From an uncultured Thermoleophilia bacterium (lineage in GTDB: Bacteria > Actinomycetota > Thermoleophilia > UBA2241): a DNA stretch of 60,238 nucleotides. The translations under genes were made by a program, and so were the position numbers. Shown here piece by piece: positions 19,286-27,132 of the stretch (positions are counted from its first letter, which is position 1; each line of letters begins with the position of its first letter). The DNA is taken from NCBI GenBank assembly GCA_903862845.1, contig CAIOZS010000056.1, positions 1 to 60,238 of the forward strand, in the 5' to 3' direction. The notes under the pieces are model-generated. The model saw only the letters and a list, made by a program, of their open reading frames with translations. It did not search any database and was not told the DNA's origin.

Positions 19286-19534
19286 ATGATGACCACGACG
19301 GGCACCATCACCGCACGGCTGTTCGCCGGCCTCGAGACGCAGACCGCCGAGCGACGCACTCAGCACGCGTTCCTGCTGGCCGAGACCCCCACCGTGGACG
19401 CGGTCGTCGAGCGCCTCGGTCTCAAGCCGGGCGCCACCGGGATCGTCCTTGTCAACGGCGTGCACGCCGGCGGCGAGCGGGTGCTCAAGCCCGGCGACGA
19501 GATCGCACTGTTCCCGCCGCTCGGGGGAGGGTGA
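19286..19534 (+). CDS. MoaD/ThiS-like sulfur-carrier protein
   Basis: Small beta-grasp protein, about 82 residues, ending in the exposed Gly tail FPPLGGG that is adenylated and turned into a thiocarboxylate in MoaD and ThiS. LVNGVHAGGERVLKPGDEIALFPPL is the family end (its last part is the clearest match). A possible -10 box TACAGT at 19274-19279 is only 6 nt before the ATG, so the mRNA may be leaderless. Given the nearby moaA and moaC, molybdopterin synthesis or tungsto-enzyme maturation is more likely than thiamine, but this is inference. Confidence 0.8.
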   Translation: MMTTTGTITARLFAGLETQTAERRTQHAFLLAETPTVDAVVERLGLKPGATGIVLVNGVHAGGERVLKPGDEIALFPPLGGG

Positions 19535-20276
19535 CGTCTCGGCCGCGCTCGAGTCTCGTCTGACGGAGGCCGCAGCGGAGAAGCCGCCGCGGCGGCACCG
19601 CTTTGCGGCGGCGATCGTCGGCCTGCTTCTCGGCGCCTCCGTCCTCTGCGTCGGTCTTGTGACGGCGCGCATGGCGTATTCGCACTCCGTGCACTACTGG
19701 TTTCTCATCTGGAACCTGGTGCTGGCTTGGGTCCCGTTCGTCTTCGCCGGGGTGGCCTATACTCTGGCCTCGGCGCGTCGCGCCGTGCTGTACGCTCTCA
19801 TTGTCGTCGCGGCGCTGGTCTGGCTCGTCTTCTTCCCCAACGCCCCGTACATCCTCACCGATTTTCTGCATCTCGGCAGCATGGGCGACATCGTCCCCGG
19901 CTGGTACGACGTTCTCATGCTGTTCTGGTTCGCGTGGACGGGCCTGCTCCTCGGCGTCGTGTCTCTCTACTTGATGCACGAAATCGTCGCGCGCGCCTTC
20001 GGCGGCGCGGCCGGCTGGGCCTTCGTGGTCGCCGCCGCCGCGCTCGGCAGCTTCGGCATCTACCTGGGCCGCTTTCTGCGCTGGAACAGCTGGGACCTGC
20101 TGCGCCGGCCGATGCCGCTGGCCGGAGAGCTCTACGGCAAGGTCACCGATCCCGCTTCGCAGCCCCGGCTGCTCGGGTTCACGCTGCTGTTCGCCCTGCT
20201 CTTTCTGTTCATCTACGCGGCCGTGTACATCTTCGCGAAGCTCACCAAGCCGAGCGCGGACGTTGGCCAGCGGTGA
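19449..20276 (+). CDS. DUF1361-family membrane protein
   Basis: Polytopic membrane protein of unknown function. About six hydrophobic segments are visible, and LVFFPNAPYILTDFLHL followed by WYDVLMLFWFAWTG is the DUF1361 hallmark. The start is unclear: the frame opens with a TTG at 19449 inside the MoaD-like gene, no good start exists near that gene's stop, and the GTG at 19659 would remove part of the first membrane helix. The C-terminus is short and basic. Confidence 0.75.
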   Translation: MSTACTPAASGCSSPATRSHCSRRSGEGDVSAALESRLTEAAAEKPPRRHRFAAAIVGLLLGASVLCVGLVTARMAYSHSVHYWFLIWNLVLAWVPFVFAGVAYTLASARRAVLYALIVVAALVWLVFFPNAPYILTDFLHLGSMGDIVPGWYDVLMLFWFAWTGLLLGVVSLYLMHEIVARAFGGAAGWAFVVAAAALGSFGIYLGRFLRWNSWDLLRRPMPLAGELYGKVTDPASQPRLLGFTLLFALLFLFIYAAVYIFAKLTKPSADVGQR

Positions 20277-20318
20277 GCGTCCGCGCCGCGCGTCTATGAC
20301 GGCGTGCCGTGTGGGGGG

Positions 20319-20346
20319 TTGCCGTCGGTCTCCGCGGTGCTACACT
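20319..20346 (+). promoter_or_regulatory. Candidate promoter, leaderless start
   Basis: TTGCCG (20319-20324), a 16-nt spacer and TACACT (20341-20346) lie so that transcription would begin at or next to the ATG at 20354. No ribosome site is present, which fits a leaderless mRNA. Confidence 0.5.
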
Positions 20347-20353
20347 CGCCGGC

Positions 20354-20539
20354 ATGACCGCAGGCAACATCCCCCGTCTCATCGAGACCCTCAAGACCCA
20401 GGCCGGCGACGAGAAGCGCCTCGCCTGCGCCGAGGCGTTCAAGATCGCCCGCGACCTTGACGTCCCTCTGGCCGAGGTCGGCCGCACCTGCGACGAGCTG
20501 GGCATCAAGATGATGCGCTGCCAGCTCGGGTGCTTCTAG
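20354..20539 (+). CDS. Small conserved-looking protein ending CQLGCF
   Basis: A 61-residue protein of unknown function. The middle is predicted helical (LIETLKTQAGDEKRLACAEA, then KIARDLDVPLAEVGRTCDELG), resembling a small helix-turn-helix, and it ends KMMRCQLGCF with two cysteines in the last five residues. Its position between a MoaD/ThiS-like gene and an aldehyde dehydrogenase, within the molybdenum/tungsten block, suggests a regulatory or metal-linked role. That is inference. The ATG at 20354 directly follows a -10 box. Confidence 0.65.
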   Translation: MTAGNIPRLIETLKTQAGDEKRLACAEAFKIARDLDVPLAEVGRTCDELGIKMMRCQLGCF

Positions 20540-20719
20540 CCGAGAGGCCGCGCGCGGCGGCTGCTCGGCGGGCGCCGCTTCTCCGCGGTCTCGCCTTTCG
20601 CGGCGACTGCGGACAAGTCGTTATCCCGCGCCCCCCGGTGGGAATGAGCCCGGCATGAGTCGTCACGGGCGCGGCTGCGCCGCAGGCCGCGGAGCCATGG
20701 GAGCCGGGAGGTACGCACA
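20540..20719. other. Short gap upstream of the aldehyde dehydrogenase
   Basis: 180 bp with no gene seen. GGGAGG lies at the downstream end before the ATG at 20720. No promoter boxes or hairpin were convincing. Confidence 0.4.
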
Positions 20720-22231
20720 ATGAAGCCGCACGTCGAGGTCCGGGTCAGCGACCTCATCCAGCCGGGGCTGACGATCCGCGGACCGTACGGAAGCGGGGAG
20801 CCGATGGTGCTCCGCGCGCCGTGGGACGGCGCCGAGCTGGCGCGGATCCCCACGGCCACACTCGAGGACATCGACGTCGTCCTTGACCGCGCACGTGCGG
20901 CCGCGGAAGCGTACCGCTGGTTCCCCGCGTGGAAGCGCGCGGCGATCCTGGAGCGCGCCTCGCACCAGATCGAGGACAATGCCGAGCAGATCGCGCGCCT
21001 GATCGCGGCCGAGGGCGGCAAGCCGCTCAAGGATGCGCGCGCCGAGGCCCTGCGCGGCGCCTCCACCTTCCGCTGGGCGAGCGAAGAGGCCAAGCGCACG
21101 GCCGGCGAGCTCATTGAGATGGACGCCGACCCCAGCGGCGAGAACCGCTTCGGCTGGACGATCCGCGAGCCGCGCGGCGTCATCGCCGCGATCTCGCCGT
21201 TCAACTTCCCGCTCAACCTTGTGGCGCACAAGGTGGCGCCGGCGCTGGCCGGCGGCAACGCCGTCGTGCTCAAGCCGGCCTCCAACACCCCACTGACCGC
21301 GCTGCGTCTGGCCGAGCTCCTGGCCGCGGCCGGCCTGCCGGACGGCGTCCTCCAGGTCGTGGTCGGCTCCGGTGCGACGATCGGCAACAAGCTGGTCATG
21401 GACGCGCGCACCAACATGGTGAGCTTCACCGGCAGCCCGCCGGTGGGCCGCCAGATCGCGAGAGACGCCGGCATGAAGATGGTGACGCTCGAGCTGGGCA
21501 ACAACTCGGCGACCATCGTCGAGGACGATGCCAACCTCGACCTCGCCGTGCAGCGCATCGTGGCCGGCGGGTTCGCCAACTCCGGCCAGATCTGCATCTC
21601 GGTGCAGCGCGTCGTGGTGCACGCGGCGGTCTATGACCGGTTCCTCGCGATGCTCGTGCCGCAGGTCGCGGCGCTCAAGGTTGGCGATCCGCTCGACGAG
21701 ACGACCGACGTGGCGACGCTGATCAACGACGGCGAGGTCGCGCGCGTGAAGGCGTGGATCGAGGAGGCGCTCGAGCAGGGCGCCACCTTGGCGACAGGCG
21801 GCGTCCGCGACGACGGCCGCCTGCTGCCGACTGTGCTCACCGACGTCACTCGCGAGATGAAGGTCTGCGCCAGCGAGGTGTTTGGCCCCGTCCTCAGCAT
21901 CCTCAAAGCGCGCGACCTCTGCGAGGCCATCGAGATCAGCAACGACAGCACGATGGGGCTGCAGGCAGGAGTGTTCACGAGCGACTTGAACAAGGCATTG
22001 TACGCGGCCAAGCGCCTCGAGGTCGGCGGCGTGATGATCAACGAGGTGCCCACGTTCCGCGTGGATCACATGCCGTACGGCGGGATCAAGGGCTCCGGCA
22101 TCGGCCGGGAAGGATTGAAATACGCGATTCGGGAAATGACTGAGCTGAAGATGGTCGCGATCCGCGAGATGGATTGGCAGACCGGAGGACCGCCCACCGA
22201 CGCCTGCCTGCGCGAGCCGCTTGGCCCGTGA
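20720..22231 (+). CDS. NAD(P)-dependent aldehyde dehydrogenase
   Basis: Cytosolic ALDH-superfamily enzyme of 503 residues that oxidises an unidentified aldehyde to the acid. AISPFNFPLNLVAHKVAPAL binds cofactor, and SFTGSPPVGRQIA is the Rossmann turn. The general-base Glu is in VTLELGNNSA and the catalytic Cys in NSGQICISVQR. The C-terminal PYGGIKGSGIGREG is typical. The overall pattern is nearest to lactaldehyde or glyceraldehyde-3-phosphate (GAPN-like) members, but the substrate is not decided. GGGAGG precedes the ATG and a strong hairpin follows the gene. Confidence 0.92.
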   Translation: MKPHVEVRVSDLIQPGLTIRGPYGSGEPMVLRAPWDGAELARIPTATLEDIDVVLDRARAAAEAYRWFPAWKRAAILERASHQIEDNAEQIARLIAAEGGKPLKDARAEALRGASTFRWASEEAKRTAGELIEMDADPSGENRFGWTIREPRGVIAAISPFNFPLNLVAHKVAPALAGGNAVVLKPASNTPLTALRLAELLAAAGLPDGVLQVVVGSGATIGNKLVMDARTNMVSFTGSPPVGRQIARDAGMKMVTLELGNNSATIVEDDANLDLAVQRIVAGGFANSGQICISVQRVVVHAAVYDRFLAMLVPQVAALKVGDPLDETTDVATLINDGEVARVKAWIEEALEQGATLATGGVRDDGRLLPTVLTDVTREMKVCASEVFGPVLSILKARDLCEAIEISNDSTMGLQAGVFTSDLNKALYAAKRLEVGGVMINEVPTFRVDHMPYGGIKGSGIGREGLKYAIREMTELKMVAIREMDWQTGGPPTDACLREPLGP

Positions 22232-22403
22232 GGGCCGCGGGGCTCGGACGGGCAAGCGGCCGGGAGCACCGGTGACTCAGCCAGCCCGGTGTGAGACGGT
22301 CGGGAGCGACGAGGAAAGGAGGCACGCGACATTGATTGACTTACGAGGTGCGGCGCGCTAGAGCGTCCCGCATGCGGTGCGACTGCGCGCCGCACCATAG
22401 TCT

Positions 22404-22433
22404 GGGGCGGCGGGCCAAAGGGCCCGCCGCCCC
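22404..22433 (+). terminator. Perfect 13-bp hairpin
   Basis: GGGGCGGCGGGCC, a 4-nt loop AAAG, and GGCCCGCCGCCCC, followed by TCTTG. This is likely the terminator of the aldehyde dehydrogenase gene. Confidence 0.65.
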
Positions 22434-22500
22434 TCTTGCGTACGGCGGGGGCGGCAGGCCACGCACGAGCGACACGGAGGCGCGCCCGTCACGAGCGATG

Positions 22501-22538
22501 CTGGGCGGCGGGTGCCCGACTGGGCGTCCGCCGCCCAG
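22501..22538 (-). terminator. 11-bp hairpin after tupA
   Basis: CTGGGCGGCGG at 22501-22511 pairs with CCGCCGCCCAG at 22528-22538 around a 16-nt loop. It lies about 65 bp past the tupA stop and may work in either direction. Confidence 0.55.
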
Positions 22539-22601
22539 CAACTTCACGCCGGCGTCAGCGCGCCAAACGTCACCGGCGTGCCGATGGCGAGGCTCAGGGT
22601 C

Positions 22602-23549
22602 TCAGAAACGAGTCGAGATGGCGAACGCATTGGGGAAGAAGAGCGGCTGGCCATACGTTGACTTGCCGTAGGCGCCGATGGCTTGCTGGCCCTCGTAACT
22701 CACGAGCCAGGCGGCCAGCCACTCGGCGCCGGTGGAGGCGACCTGGTCATGCATGATCTGGTTCAGGAGCAGCACGGAGTACTGATTCTTGAGGTCTTCC
22801 TTCTTGGGCAGGGTCATGACGAGCGGCGCGAGGGTGCTCCGGTTCTTCAGCCAGGTGGCGGTGTCTGTGAGCGTGTAGGCGCCTTTCTCGGCCGTGACCT
22901 GGAGACAAGGCAGCTGGCCGCCGGCGGCTGTGATGTACCAGGCCCCGGTCGGTGCGGTGGCGGCGGACGTCGTCACGCCGGCTGCGTGCCAGAGCTGCAA
23001 CTCCTTCTCATTGGTGCCGGAGGCGTCGCCGCGAGACACAAAGGCGACCTTCCCGGCGGCCAACTTGGCGCCGTAGGCGGCGATGCGCTTGAAGGCGTCG
23101 GCGGCCGACTTGGCCTTGGCGACCTTGGCCGGGTCGCCCTTGGGTCCGACGATGGTGAAGTAGTTGTAGGCAAACGGGAGGCGCAGGGTGGCGACGCCGT
23201 CGGTCAGCAGCTGCTTCTCGTCGGGGGGCGAGCACACGATGATGACGTCGGCGAGCCCGTCGCGGGCCGCCTGGATGGCCGCACCGGAGCCCACGTAGGT
23301 GGGGTTCACGGTGATGCCGGGGTGGGCGGTGTTGTAGGCGGGCAGCACGACGTCCTGCATGAGGCCGGAGTCGTGCACGCTGGTCGCGCAGTAGACGACG
23401 AGCTTGGCGTTGTTGGGCGCGGACTTCCCGGCAGCGTGGCCGCTGCCGTCGGCGAAGCTGGCCCCGACCATCGCGGCGGCGGCGAGCGCCACGAGGGCGA
23501 GCACGAGCAGACTGCGTCTCACGAGCATCTGTGTCGTACTGCCGAACAT
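22602..23549 (-). CDS. tupA: TupA-like tungstate-binding protein
   Basis: Exported oxyanion-binding protein of 315 residues. A signal peptide with a long Leu/Ala/Val core ends near ASFADG, with no lipobox. The ligand segment reads VVYCATSVHDSGLMQDV, close to the TupA pattern TTTSTxDSGL. VGSGAAIQAARDGLADVII and FVSRGDASGTNEKELQLW are typical TupA stretches. The ATG at 23549 follows GGGAGG and gives the signal peptide; the open frame runs further upstream without coding character. No tupB or tupC is beside it. It is divergent from the structured leader at 24075. Confidence 0.87.
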   Translation of the reverse strand: MFGSTTQMLVRRSLLVLALVALAAAAMVGASFADGSGHAAGKSAPNNAKLVVYCATSVHDSGLMQDVVLPAYNTAHPGITVNPTYVGSGAAIQAARDGLADVIIVCSPPDEKQLLTDGVATLRLPFAYNYFTIVGPKGDPAKVAKAKSAADAFKRIAAYGAKLAAGKVAFVSRGDASGTNEKELQLWHAAGVTTSAATAPTGAWYITAAGGQLPCLQVTAEKGAYTLTDTATWLKNRSTLAPLVMTLPKKEDLKNQYSVLLLNQIMHDQVASTGAEWLAAWLVSYEGQQAIGAYGKSTYGQPLFFPNAFAISTRF

Positions 23550-24039
23550 GGTACCTCCCTCGTGTCGCTTCACGGACCTACTTGGAGTGCGTCGGAAGCC
23601 TGGTGCCGGTGGCGGGAGGTGCGGGTCGCGCCGGGTCGGACAGAGGGTGGAGAGCCCAGACGAGCGCGAACAAGCGAGCCTCTCTTCTTTCCACCATCGG
23701 GGACGCGGCCGTTGCGCGCTGTACCCTGCCGGCGCAAGCTCCATGGGCAGCGCACCTGCCGGCAGGACTCCAGCGCTCGAAGAGAACTGACACAGTAGCC
23801 GAAGCCTCTGTGGCGGGTCAAACGGCGCCGAGATCTACCTATGCACCAGATCAGATGCCGGGGCGGGGCATACGGGGTGTTGGATGGTGATGCGCGGCCG
23901 GCGCGCACCCCTGAGGGCGCGCCTGCATCTCCTCGCCCAGGCCACGATGCACGGCTCGAGAGCATGCGCTCCGTCCCGGAACGAGACGGCATGGGCCAAC
24001 ATGTCCAGACGGCGCGGCCGCAGTACGGACACGGCGACC
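23550..24039. other. Upstream region between divergent tupA and the secreted-protein gene
   Basis: About 490 bp with no credible gene; the open frames here are rich in Arg, Ser and Pro and lack ribosome sites. The tupA promoter should lie here on the minus strand but was not pinned down. Confidence 0.4.
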
Positions 24040-24068
24040 TTGTGCCGCAGGGCACGCTCGGCTAGAAT
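24040..24068 (+). promoter_or_regulatory. Candidate sigma-70-type promoter
   Basis: TTGTGC (24040-24045), a 17-nt spacer and TAGAAT (24063-24068). Transcription would start near 24075, giving an untranslated leader of about 270 nt before the ATG at 24348. Confidence 0.55.
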
Positions 24069-24074
24069 CCGGCT

Positions 24075-24347
24075 GCTTCTCCGAGTCTCGGATTCCTAAG
24101 GGCATGAAGCCTATGGAGCCGAAGCCGGAAGGGTACAGCGGGAAACCGCCGTGTCTCCCAGTGCGGAAAGGAGAGCGCGCCTCGCCGGGCCTCTCCGTGT
24201 GGATGGGCCCTTTTCGTGGCCTCCCACGCGGTTGCGGCGTGACGAGGCTCCTTCGGTGTCTCGATCGCGCCTCGCCGCCCGCGGACACGGCTCTCTCTCA
24301 CCCTTCCTCGGAGCTGCATGTATGGGAGCCTAGGGAGGAGTGGGACC
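24075..24347 (+). promoter_or_regulatory. Structured mRNA leader; possible molybdenum/tungsten-cofactor riboswitch
   Basis: This leader contains a 5-bp CCGAG/CTCGG hairpin, then GGGTAC, a GCGG-GAAA-CCGC tetraloop hairpin, CTCCC, GGAAAGGAGAG and a stem GGAGAG/CTCTCC (about 24174-24196). The order GGGTAC, GGGAAACCGCC, CTCCC, GGAAAGG resembles what I recall of the Moco RNA motif, and the neighbours are tungstate or molybdate genes. The resemblance is from memory, without a covariance search. GGGAGGAG at 24333-24340 serves the downstream gene and could be the controlled site. Confidence 0.4.
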
Positions 24348-25469
24348 ATGATCAGGAAGCTGACCTTGACCGCCGCAGCCGTGGCGGTCCTCATGCTCGC
24401 GCTGGCGGTGCCGGCCATGGCGATGCGAGGCACCGCCGCCGAGCCCTACGGCTGGGACCTGCAGCTGCGCAACACCGTGACCGCCAAGTACGGCGCCGAC
24501 CTGACCTACAAGGCCTTCGCCGCCTGGGTCGCGAAGGCGAACCGTCAGGTGACCGTCACGGACAGCAGCGTTCCCGCCGACACGGTGATCTACAAGGGCG
24601 TCGCCCTCAAGGCCCTGGTCGGTTACTTCGACGACAACGACCCCAACACATTCAACGATGAACTGGCCGCGGGCGGCTACAACGTCGTCGTTCTGGGCAT
24701 GGACGGGTTCGCCGCGACGTTCGCGAGCGCCGACATCGCGAGCCTCGGCGACAAGGTCATCATCGCGAACCTGGCCAACGACGCGCCGCTGCTTGTGTCC
24801 AAGGCCAAGCTCAGCAACGGTGCGGCGAGCTGGAAGCCAAGCTGGCCGCTGAAGGTCGTCAGCAACGACCCCAGCGTCACCGGCAAGATGAAGCCCGGCG
24901 GCATCGTGCGCCTCAGCATTGTGCCGGCCGTGGCACCGGCCGCCGCCGCCGAGCCCTACGGCTGGGACCTGCAGCTGCGCAACACCGTGACCGCCAAGTA
25001 CGGCGCCGACATGACGTCGTCGCAGTGGGCCGCCTGGGCCGCCAAGGCGGGCAGGACGGTGACGATCACCGACAGCAGCGTCCCCACGTCCACGGTGACC
25101 TACTCGGGAGTGTCCCTCAAGAACATCGTCGGCTACGTCGACGACAAGAACCGCAGCACGTTCAATGCGAAGCTGGCCAAGAAGGGCTACTACGTCACCA
25201 TCCTCGGCATGGACGGCTTCTACGAGACGTTCGCGAGTGCCGACATCGCCGAGCTCGGCAACCAGATGATCGTCGCGAGCCTGGGCAACGGCCAGCAGCT
25301 CCCCGTGCCCAAGCCGTTCGTCGACAGCAGCGGAGTGGCGCAGTGGGTGCCGAACTGGCCGCTCAGGGTGGTCAGCAACGTCCCCGCCGTCGCCCCGGCC
25401 ACTCAGACTCGGGGCGTCGTGCGCATCAGTATCGTGAAGTCGTCGCCGGTGGGGGCAGCCCCCTTTTGA
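24348..25469 (+). CDS. Secreted protein with two sulfite-oxidase-fold-like repeats
   Basis: Exported protein of 373 residues with a signal peptide ending near AMAMRG. Two domains of about 170 residues each start with the same AEPYGWDLQLRNTVTAKYG and contain YxGVxLKxxVGYxDD and VxxLGMDGFxxTFASADIA. That order is like the beta-rich domain of the sulfite oxidase (PF00174) family, here without the molybdenum-ligand Cys. A third similar domain lies downstream in the +1 frame (25468-25920). GGGAGGAG precedes the ATG, and a possible riboswitch leader lies upstream. Fold is inferred, function unknown. Confidence 0.7.
   Translation: MIRKLTLTAAAVAVLMLALAVPAMAMRGTAAEPYGWDLQLRNTVTAKYGADLTYKAFAAWVAKANRQVTVTDSSVPADTVIYKGVALKALVGYFDDNDPNTFNDELAAGGYNVVVLGMDGFAATFASADIASLGDKVIIANLANDAPLLVSKAKLSNGAASWKPSWPLKVVSNDPSVTGKMKPGGIVRLSIVPAVAPAAAAEPYGWDLQLRNTVTAKYGADMTSSQWAAWAAKAGRTVTITDSSVPTSTVTYSGVSLKNIVGYVDDKNRSTFNAKLAKKGYYVTILGMDGFYETFASADIAELGNQMIVASLGNGQQLPVPKPFVDSSGVAQWVPNWPLRVVSNVPAVAPATQTRGVVRISIVKSSPVGAAPF
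24433..24500 (+). repeat. Direct repeat, copy 1 (68 bp, exact)
   Basis: Identical to 24943-25010. It encodes the start of the first domain of the secreted protein. Confidence 0.9.
24943..25010 (+). repeat. Direct repeat, copy 2 (68 bp, exact)
   Basis: Identical to 24433-24500, exactly 510 bp (170 codons) later, at the start of the second domain. Exact DNA identity points to recent duplication or gene conversion. Confidence 0.9.
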
Positions 25470-25530
25470 CCAGACCCGCACCGCGGGCAAGAGAGGCTGG
25501 ACGCTGACGCTGCAGGGCAAGCTCAAGAAG

Positions 25531-25920
25531 GTGCTGCCGATCGGCAAAGTGCCGGCGACCGTGGCTTGGTACGGCAACAAGGCCGGCAACATCAACCCGT
25601 CGCTGCGCTACGTGTACAAGGGTCAGACACTGTACAAGCTGGTCGGCCTCGTGGACGACAAGGATCCCGGCTCGTTCAACGTCGCTCTGGCGAAGAAGGG
25701 CTACCAGATCCAGTTCTTCTGCCGCGACGGCTACAAGCCCAAGCTGCCCAGCAAGTGGATCATCGGCAAGAAGCGGTGGATCGTCGCCAAGATCAAGGAC
25801 GGCAAGCTGCTGACCGGCAACGAGGCGCCGTTCCGCTTCGTTGGCGGCCCGCCCATCACGCAGCCGTTCAACAACAAGTTGTCGGCTTTTGGCGTCACCA
25901 AGATCCGGCTCATCTTCTGA
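25531..25920 (+). CDS. Third domain of the secreted protein, out of frame
   Basis: The open frame continues upstream to 25468 with no ATG, no ribosome site and only a GTG at 25531 as a formal start. It encodes a domain like the two in the preceding gene: LRYVYKGQTLYKLVGLVDDK, FNVALAKKGYQI and PFRFVGGP, ending in KIRLIF. It would join the preceding frame by a +1 shift at TTT TGA C (25464-25468), just after the hairpin-forming GGGGGCAGCCCCC. It is either one gene with a sequence error, a recoded gene, or a broken domain. Confidence 0.55.
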   Translation: MLPIGKVPATVAWYGNKAGNINPSLRYVYKGQTLYKLVGLVDDKDPGSFNVALAKKGYQIQFFCRDGYKPKLPSKWIIGKKRWIVAKIKDGKLLTGNEAPFRFVGGPPITQPFNNKLSAFGVTKIRLIF

Positions 25921-26054
25921 GCCGTCCGCGGCCCGGCTTGCGCGCGGCGTGGCGGGGGTTTCTCGCCCATTCTCCCCGCCGCGCCGCCGCCGGGAGCGGA
26001 GCAGGGCGGCCGGCCGGGGCCGGCCGCCGCAGCCAACCACACGAGGGGGCATCC

Positions 26055-27101
26055 ATGAACAAGCCGAGGATCTGGGTCGGAGCCGTGGTCGTCGTGATTG
26101 TGGCGCTCGTCGCCGTTGTCCTCGCCGGCGCGGTCGTGCCGGGCGGCACGCCGCAGGCGGCTGCCGCCGACCCGGTGGTGCTGACGGTGACCGGCAACGG
26201 CCAGACGAAGACGTTTACGATGGCCGAGCTCCAGGCCCTGCCGGTCTACTCCGGCTACTCCGGCATCATCAACAGTGCCGGCACGGTCACCCCGCCGATC
26301 GCCGTCAAAGGCGTGAAGCTCACCGATCTCCTCGCGGCGGTCGGAGGCATCCCCGAGCTCCAGTCGACCGACATCACAGCCAGCGACGACTACGGGATGA
26401 CCCTCACCTATGACGAGGTCGTCAACGGCAACATCCTCATGTACAACGCCACCACCAAGCAGGAGGAAGCCGCCAAGGCCCCGGCGTCGGTCGTCCTTCT
26501 CTACGAAGAGCACGGCGCGGCGATCGCGCCCGGTCCGACCGGCGACGGGCCGCTGCGTCTCGCCGTCTGCCAGCCCACCGACGAGAACCAGGTGGCCGCC
26601 GGTCACCTCTTCGTCAAGTGGGTGAACCGCGTCAGCCTGCGCGACGCCGTGGTCCCGTGGACCGTCCAGATGTACGGCCTCAAGGGCAAAGATGGCAAGC
26701 GCCAGACCTACACGCTGGACCGGCTCTCGTACGACTCGTGTGCGACGCCCGGCTGTCACGGTTCGGCGTGGACCGACACGGCGACGCAGAAGACGTGGTC
26801 CGGCGTCCCGCTCTTCCTCTGCATCGGCAAGATCGACGGCGGCAAGGGCCACGGCGGCTACGGTGCCTACAACGAGGCACTGGCGCTCAAGGGCTACCGC
26901 ATCAAGCTCACCTCGGCGAGTGGCGCCACCGCCATCATCGGGTCCCGCACGATCCGCAACCAAGACAAGATCATCCTGGCCAACAAGCTGCAGGGGTCCG
27001 AGCTGACGGCGGACTACTATCCGCTGCGGCTGGTCGGTCCGAAGATCGGCAGCAAGAGCTTCGTCGGGCAGATCGTCAAGATCCAGATGCTGCCGAAATG
27101 A
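26055..27101 (+). CDS. Secreted two-domain sulfite-oxidase-fold-like protein with CX4CH motif
   Basis: Protein of 348 residues with an N-terminal hydrophobic anchor or signal (about residues 7-30). Domain 1 resembles the molybdopterin oxidoreductase-type (PF00174) fold: FTMAELQALPVYSGYSG, VKGVKLTDLLAAVGGI, DDYGMTLTYDEVV and GDGPLRLAVCQP. A linker carries SCATPGCHGS, a CX4CH motif, then a second domain begins with WSGVPLFLCIGKIDG. No obvious molybdenum-ligand Cys is present, so it may not bind the cofactor. CX4CH could bind haem c covalently, since a ccm locus lies about 8 kb away; a metal site is the alternative. Confidence 0.72.
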   Translation: MNKPRIWVGAVVVVIVALVAVVLAGAVVPGGTPQAAAADPVVLTVTGNGQTKTFTMAELQALPVYSGYSGIINSAGTVTPPIAVKGVKLTDLLAAVGGIPELQSTDITASDDYGMTLTYDEVVNGNILMYNATTKQEEAAKAPASVVLLYEEHGAAIAPGPTGDGPLRLAVCQPTDENQVAAGHLFVKWVNRVSLRDAVVPWTVQMYGLKGKDGKRQTYTLDRLSYDSCATPGCHGSAWTDTATQKTWSGVPLFLCIGKIDGGKGHGGYGAYNEALALKGYRIKLTSASGATAIIGSRTIRNQDKIILANKLQGSELTADYYPLRLVGPKIGSKSFVGQIVKIQMLPK

Positions 27102-27132
27102 TGGAAGCGGGGGCGCCCGAGAGGGCGGCGTC

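Larger units (their letters stand above)
22232..22601. other. Convergent intergenic region with two hairpins
   Basis: About 370 bp between the aldehyde dehydrogenase (plus) and tupA (minus). It contains two strong inverted repeats annotated separately. No gene is seen. Confidence 0.5.

Noticed and set aside
23570..24055. 161-residue open frame on the minus strand upstream of tupA
   Set aside because: It has no ribosome site, a Ser/Arg/Pro-rich composition and no recognisable domain.
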